Shown here in pieces: positions 61,225 to 64,000 of a stretch of DNA of 64,000 nt. A program made the translations under genes and the position numbers. Position 1 is the first letter of the stretch. Each line of letters opens with the position of its first letter. Origin of the DNA: Paenibacillus_V sp046244365 (GTDB lineage: Bacteria > Bacillota > Bacilli > Paenibacillales > NBRC-103111); assembly GCF_046244365.1 (NCBI RefSeq), contig NZ_CP176395.1:3968001-4032000 (forward strand), given 5' to 3'. Under the pieces are notes generated by a model, which was given only the letters and a program-made list of their open reading frames with translations, was not told the DNA's origin and made no database searches.

Positions 61225-62415
61225 ATGCGGGTGTCGGGTAAAAGGCTTCGGTCTCTCGTCGGCGTTCTCGCCATAGCGCTTGCCGCGGGAGGGTGCTCCC
61301 TCGTCGACAACATGAAGGGGCGAAACGGCGGAGACGGGAAGGCAGGCGGCGAAACGGCTGCGTCAGCGGCTCCGGAGACGGCAGGGCAAGCGGTTCTTCC
61401 CTACAGGCAGGAGGTGGTCGCGGACAACCTCAACGTGCCTTGGGCATTCGAGATTTCATCGGACGGCCGCATGTTCTTTACCGAGCGTTCGGGTGCAGTC
61501 CGCATGATCCGCGACGGGAAGCTTGTCAAGGACCCCGTCATTTCGATGCCGGCGCCGTTCGTCAGCAAAGGGGAGGGCGGTCTGCTCGGCCTGGCGCTTG
61601 ATCCGCAATTTGCGGACAATCATTATATGTATGTGTACCATACGTACGAGGACAAGGGGCAGACGAAAAACCGACTCCTTCGCCTGATCGAGCAGAGCGG
61701 CAAAGCGAAGCTCGATAAAGTGCTGATCGACGGTCTGCCGGGAAGCACGAATCATAACGGAGGACGGATCAAATTCGGTCCGGACGGCCATTTATACGTC
61801 ACGTCAGGCGACCGGTACGAGCCGCCGCTTGCGCAGGATACGAAGAGTTTGGGCGGCAAAATTTTGCGCATCCGGCCGGACGGTTCCGTTCCGGCGGATA
61901 ACCCGTTTCCGGGCTCCCCGGTTTACAGCTATGGCCACCGGAACCCGCAAGGGCTTGTCTGGCAGCCGGAGACGGGGAAGCTGTTCGCGTCCGAGCACGG
62001 GCAGAGCGCGCATGACGAAATCAATGTGATCGAAGCGGGAGCGAATTACGGCTGGCCGACGATTGAAGGGGACCAAACGGCTCCCCGGATGAAGCCGCCG
62101 CTCGCGCACAGCGGTACGACGACCTGGGCGCCGTCAGGCATGACGTTCGTCACGAAAGGGCCTTGGAAAGGCAGCATGCTCGCGGCTAATTTACGCGGCG
62201 AGCAATTAATCCGTTTCGAGCTGTCGGGTGACGGCGGCCAACCGGCGGTGTCCGGCAAGCAATATTGGCTACAGAGGCAGCTTGGGCGAATAAGGGATGT
62301 ATACGAAGGGCCGGACGGTTCGCTGTATGTGCTGACGAATAATCGCGATGGGCGAGGAACCCCGAAGGCTGGTGACGATAAAATCATTCGGCTCGTGCCG
62401 GAAGCGGTCAAATAA
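61225..62415 (+). CDS. PQQ-dependent sugar dehydrogenase-like lipoprotein
   Basis: 396 residues. Lipobox AAGGCS (Cys about residue 24), then a six-bladed beta propeller of the soluble glucose dehydrogenase/YliI (Asd) family: NVPWAFEISSDGRMFFTER, GLLGLALDPQF, catalytic-type NHNGGRIKFGPDG, GHRNPQGLVW, GANYGWP. Family members use PQQ to oxidise aldose sugars. Whether this host makes PQQ is not visible; none of the synthesis genes are in the window. AAAGGA precedes the ATG at a short gap. Confidence 0.88.
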   Translation: MRVSGKRLRSLVGVLAIALAAGGCSLVDNMKGRNGGDGKAGGETAASAAPETAGQAVLPYRQEVVADNLNVPWAFEISSDGRMFFTERSGAVRMIRDGKLVKDPVISMPAPFVSKGEGGLLGLALDPQFADNHYMYVYHTYEDKGQTKNRLLRLIEQSGKAKLDKVLIDGLPGSTNHNGGRIKFGPDGHLYVTSGDRYEPPLAQDTKSLGGKILRIRPDGSVPADNPFPGSPVYSYGHRNPQGLVWQPETGKLFASEHGQSAHDEINVIEAGANYGWPTIEGDQTAPRMKPPLAHSGTTTWAPSGMTFVTKGPWKGSMLAANLRGEQLIRFELSGDGGQPAVSGKQYWLQRQLGRIRDVYEGPDGSLYVLTNNRDGRGTPKAGDDKIIRLVPEAVK

Positions 62416-62482
62416 AAGGGACCGTTCCCTTTTGGGGGCAGGCGATATAGCCGTCCGGCAGCGAGCATTCCGGCAGATACGG

Positions 62483-62743
62483 TTATCTGCCGTATCTTGG
62501 GTTCGAGCTGGCGGATCTTTCCGTGCGCAAATACGGATTGTTCATGCCCGAGAAATCGTCGACAGTTCTGGATGTGTATACGTGACGAGGAACCGGGCAG
62601 CAATGGTGGCGGTTCACGATTTCAACCTGATGAACGATCTCCACGACCTGCGGATGATAAATGTCTCTAAAAACTTGAACAGGCGGATCATAAACGGTTT
62701 TCGTCGGGCATGTCGGGCAATGAGGTTTTGGATGACAAGACAT
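62483..62743 (-). CDS. CotD-like spore coat protein
   Basis: 86 residues, rich in Cys, His, Pro and Tyr: MSCHPKPHCPTCPTKTVYD, PPVQVFRDIYHPQVVEIVH, then HHCCPVPRHV. This composition and the paired HP/HH with V-rich centre match the CotD family of inner spore coat proteins. ATG at 62743 has AAAGGG 9 nt upstream; an ATG at 62749 is closer. Expected to be made late in the mother cell; no clear sigma-K promoter was assigned. Confidence 0.75.
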   Translation of the reverse strand: MSCHPKPHCPTCPTKTVYDPPVQVFRDIYHPQVVEIVHQVEIVNRHHCCPVPRHVYTSRTVDDFSGMNNPYLRTERSASSNPRYGR

Positions 62744-62864
62744 GTGCATCAACCCTTTCTTGTGAAGTAGTACAGTATATGGGGCAAATGGGAAATAGCA
62801 TGGATGGAAGCCTAAGGGCTTTTCCCCAATTCATGTACGTTCGTCCCTATCGTCATCGCACGCC

Positions 62865-62910
62865 CAAAAGGCGCATTCGGCCGCTTATCGGAGCGGGAAT
62901 GCGCCTTTTG
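62865..62910. terminator. Perfect 14-bp inverted repeat, possible bidirectional terminator
   Basis: CAAAAGGCGCATTC (62865-62878) and GAATGCGCCTTTTG (62897-62910), with CCGCT / AGCGG pairing inside. TTTT on both outer ends would allow termination either way, but no gene ends right beside it. Confidence 0.55.
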
Positions 62911-63083
62911 AAAGTGGCGTTCATGGTGTTGCATACGGTTCGGCCGGTGCGAACAAGAGAGAACGCGACCTCGACGATTGTGGATGGAAAATATCCCTCG
63001 CGGGGCGGGTTGGCTTGTACGGATGCCTAACGGCTAGTCCCTATACGAGCATGCTTCGTCCATACGGGCCAAAGGACAAAAAG

Positions 63084-63111
63084 AGACCCGCAAGCAACGG
63101 GCCGCGGGTCT
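63084..63111 (-). terminator. Terminator of the TetR gene
   Basis: GACCCGC / GCGGGTC arms; on the minus strand the stem runs into TCTTTTT. Confidence 0.7.
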
Positions 63112-63241
63112 TAAGAGATTATATTAAAAGGGGGGTCGACTCTTAGTATAGGCGGTCATCATTAAAGAAACATGAAGAAAGTATTTCGTTTTTGTTACAT
63201 TTGTGTTAGTTTTTGTTGCGACAAGCTGGCAGGCAGGGCTT

Positions 63242-63859
63242 TTAAGCGAACGGATCCGCTGCATAAGGGCCGTATATGGCGATTTTCATCAATTTGGCGG
63301 ACATGAATTTCGGGGAGTACGGCGTGTCGTTTTCCAGCCACCAAACGATCACTTCCACGAAAGCGGCCGCCGTATAGCGCACGAGCATGTCCCGCGGCGC
63401 CGTCAAAAGCCTGTCGTCCGGCTGGACGGCAAGGAGTCCCGTCGAAATGAATTCGGTTATCGCGTTGATTAGCCGCGAAGTGAAATAGGGCATGCGCGTC
63501 TCGATCAGCATGACTTTGTAATAATCCGCATGCAACTCCACATGTTCGAAGAGATGAACGAAAGTAGGATGCGGCTTATCGCTTCGAAAGTCGAATATCT
63601 TCATATCCTCCGAAACGCCGGCCGTCCGCAAACGGTCACCTAGCTCCAGCATAATCTCGTCCGTGCTTTGCTCCGTCAAATCGTGCTTGTCGTTGTAATG
63701 CAGATAGAAGGTGGCGCGATTCAGACCGGCCCGTTCCGCGAGATCCTGCACCGTAATTTTTTCGTATCCTTTATCGCGAATCAAGGCAATGAGCGCGGCG
63801 TTTAACAGCTGACGCGTCCGCTTGACGCGGGGATCGTCCTTTTTGTTTCTGATCGACAT
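63242..63859 (-). CDS. TetR/AcrR-family regulator
   Basis: 205 residues. N-terminal helix-turn-helix KITVQDLAERAGLNRATFYLHYNDKHDL; the ligand domain has a TetR_C_33-like look, as in YxaF/YfiR-type Bacillales regulators of efflux. AGGAGAG precedes the ATG. It is divergent from a gene beyond the right edge, with a likely operator between them. That gene is most likely a transporter or oxidoreductase, by common layout. Confidence 0.9.
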   Translation of the reverse strand: MSIRNKKDDPRVKRTRQLLNAALIALIRDKGYEKITVQDLAERAGLNRATFYLHYNDKHDLTEQSTDEIMLELGDRLRTAGVSEDMKIFDFRSDKPHPTFVHLFEHVELHADYYKVMLIETRMPYFTSRLINAITEFISTGLLAVQPDDRLLTAPRDMLVRYTAAAFVEVIVWWLENDTPYSPKFMSAKLMKIAIYGPYAADPFA

Positions 63860-63911
63860 TTGCAGCTCTCCTGTTTAACTTTTTCCGTTTCGGCCACACA
63901 CTGCCGGAGAC

Positions 63912-63919
63912 TGTCGACA
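63912..63919. promoter_or_regulatory. Possible TetR half-operator palindrome
   Basis: TGTCGACA, sharing the GTCGACA core with the dyad at 63980-63994; lies 53 nt upstream of the tetR ATG. Confidence 0.4.
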
Positions 63920-63946
63920 AATCGACAAATCGCCGCGTATTGATGT

Positions 63947-63994
63947 TTGCGCGCCCGGGATCGGTTTGTTATATTAATAGTCGACACGCTGTCG
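63947..63994 (+). promoter_or_regulatory. Rightward promoter and operator of the gene beyond the window
   Basis: TTGCGC at 63947-63952, 17-nt spacer, TATATT at 63970-63975, then the inverted repeat CGACA-CGC-TGTCG at 63982-63994 around the transcription start. Binding there would repress the divergent gene. Confidence 0.55.
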
Positions 63995-64000
63995 TATAAA

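Larger units (their letters stand above)
62744..63241. other. Gene-free interval with hairpins
   Basis: No supported gene. Contains a very strong hairpin at 62865-62910 and the TetR terminator at 63084-63111. An open frame ending at 63030 crosses the hairpin and has no ribosome site. Confidence 0.55.

Noticed and set aside
62710..63030. 106-codon plus-strand frame antisense to the CotD-like start
   Set aside because: No ribosome site; passes through a perfect hairpin; Arg-rich non-protein-like sequence.
63203..63472. 89-codon plus-strand frame over the 3' end of the TetR gene
   Set aside because: Antisense to a clear regulator; no ribosome site.

Overview
The window reads as chromosome of a spore-forming Gram-positive of the Paenibacillaceae (Paenibacillus/Cohnella-like). 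Evidence: strong AG-rich Shine-Dalgarno sites, GTG/TTG starts, a T-box leader, LexA boxes of the Bacillus type, CotD-like, GerM-like and YaaH/SleL-like spore proteins, an S-layer-homology protein, a double-headed DynA dynamin, and the Bacillales housekeeping genes tseB(ypmB), asnS, dnaD and nth. Those genes lie close together in Bacillus; here they are spread over 30 kb with other genes between. Most of the window is fairly GC-rich; 52.6-56.6 kb is clearly more AT-rich.

Layout. 0-7.3 kb: a DUF47 gene leaving the left edge, the MTA/SAH deaminase mtaD, tseB, a small haem-copper-oxidase-like membrane protein, a membrane protein overlapping a small FtsH-type protease, asnS and dnaD. 7.4-18.3 kb, all leftward: mtnE; then proB behind a proline-type T-box, three 67-bp tandem repeats, proS, proA, proC, mtnW, mtnX, mtnB; then a GGDEF gene. 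Proline synthesis, prolyl-tRNA charging and methionine salvage are therefore one gene train. 18.8-24 kb: an EamA exporter, the omega-amidase mtnU, a LysR regulator divergent from leuCD. 24.3-29.5 kb: envelope genes (amidase, GerMN lipoprotein, SLH protein). 29.8-34.7 kb: nth, a small unknown gene, dynA. 34.8-39.3 kb: a long leader and a heterodimeric ABC exporter pair resembling BmrCD. 39.5-45.3 kb: a TIM-barrel isomerase, repeat hairpins, a LysM-GH18 spore enzyme, a GDSL esterase and an ABC-2 pair. 45.6-50 kb: parE-parC. 50.1-52.5 kb: a 56-codon gene, a MarR regulator, an MBL-fold hydrolase.

52.7-56.7 kb is the most accessory-looking part. A perfect LexA box lies over a promoter followed by a 46-codon hydrophobic ORF, then a second LexA-like box, a UvrX-type Y-family polymerase, an overlapping unknown gene, and an ECF sigma factor with a membrane partner. 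The rest holds glutaminase, an orphan integrase N-domain, a 56-codon membrane ORF with an ACG where a start is expected, a frameshifted DUF1361 gene, a Nudix hydrolase, a histidine phosphatase, a lipoprotein, a PQQ-type dehydrogenase, a CotD-like coat protein, and a TetR regulator whose likely operator and divergent promoter sit at the right edge.

Best leads for something undescribed: the SOS-controlled 46-residue peptide upstream of uvrX; the paired-hairpin repeats with compensatory changes before the GH18 gene; the 67-bp tandem repeats inside the proline cluster; and the leader ORF whose stop codon overlaps the exporter ribosome-binding site. All calls come from reading the sequence; no database search was run.
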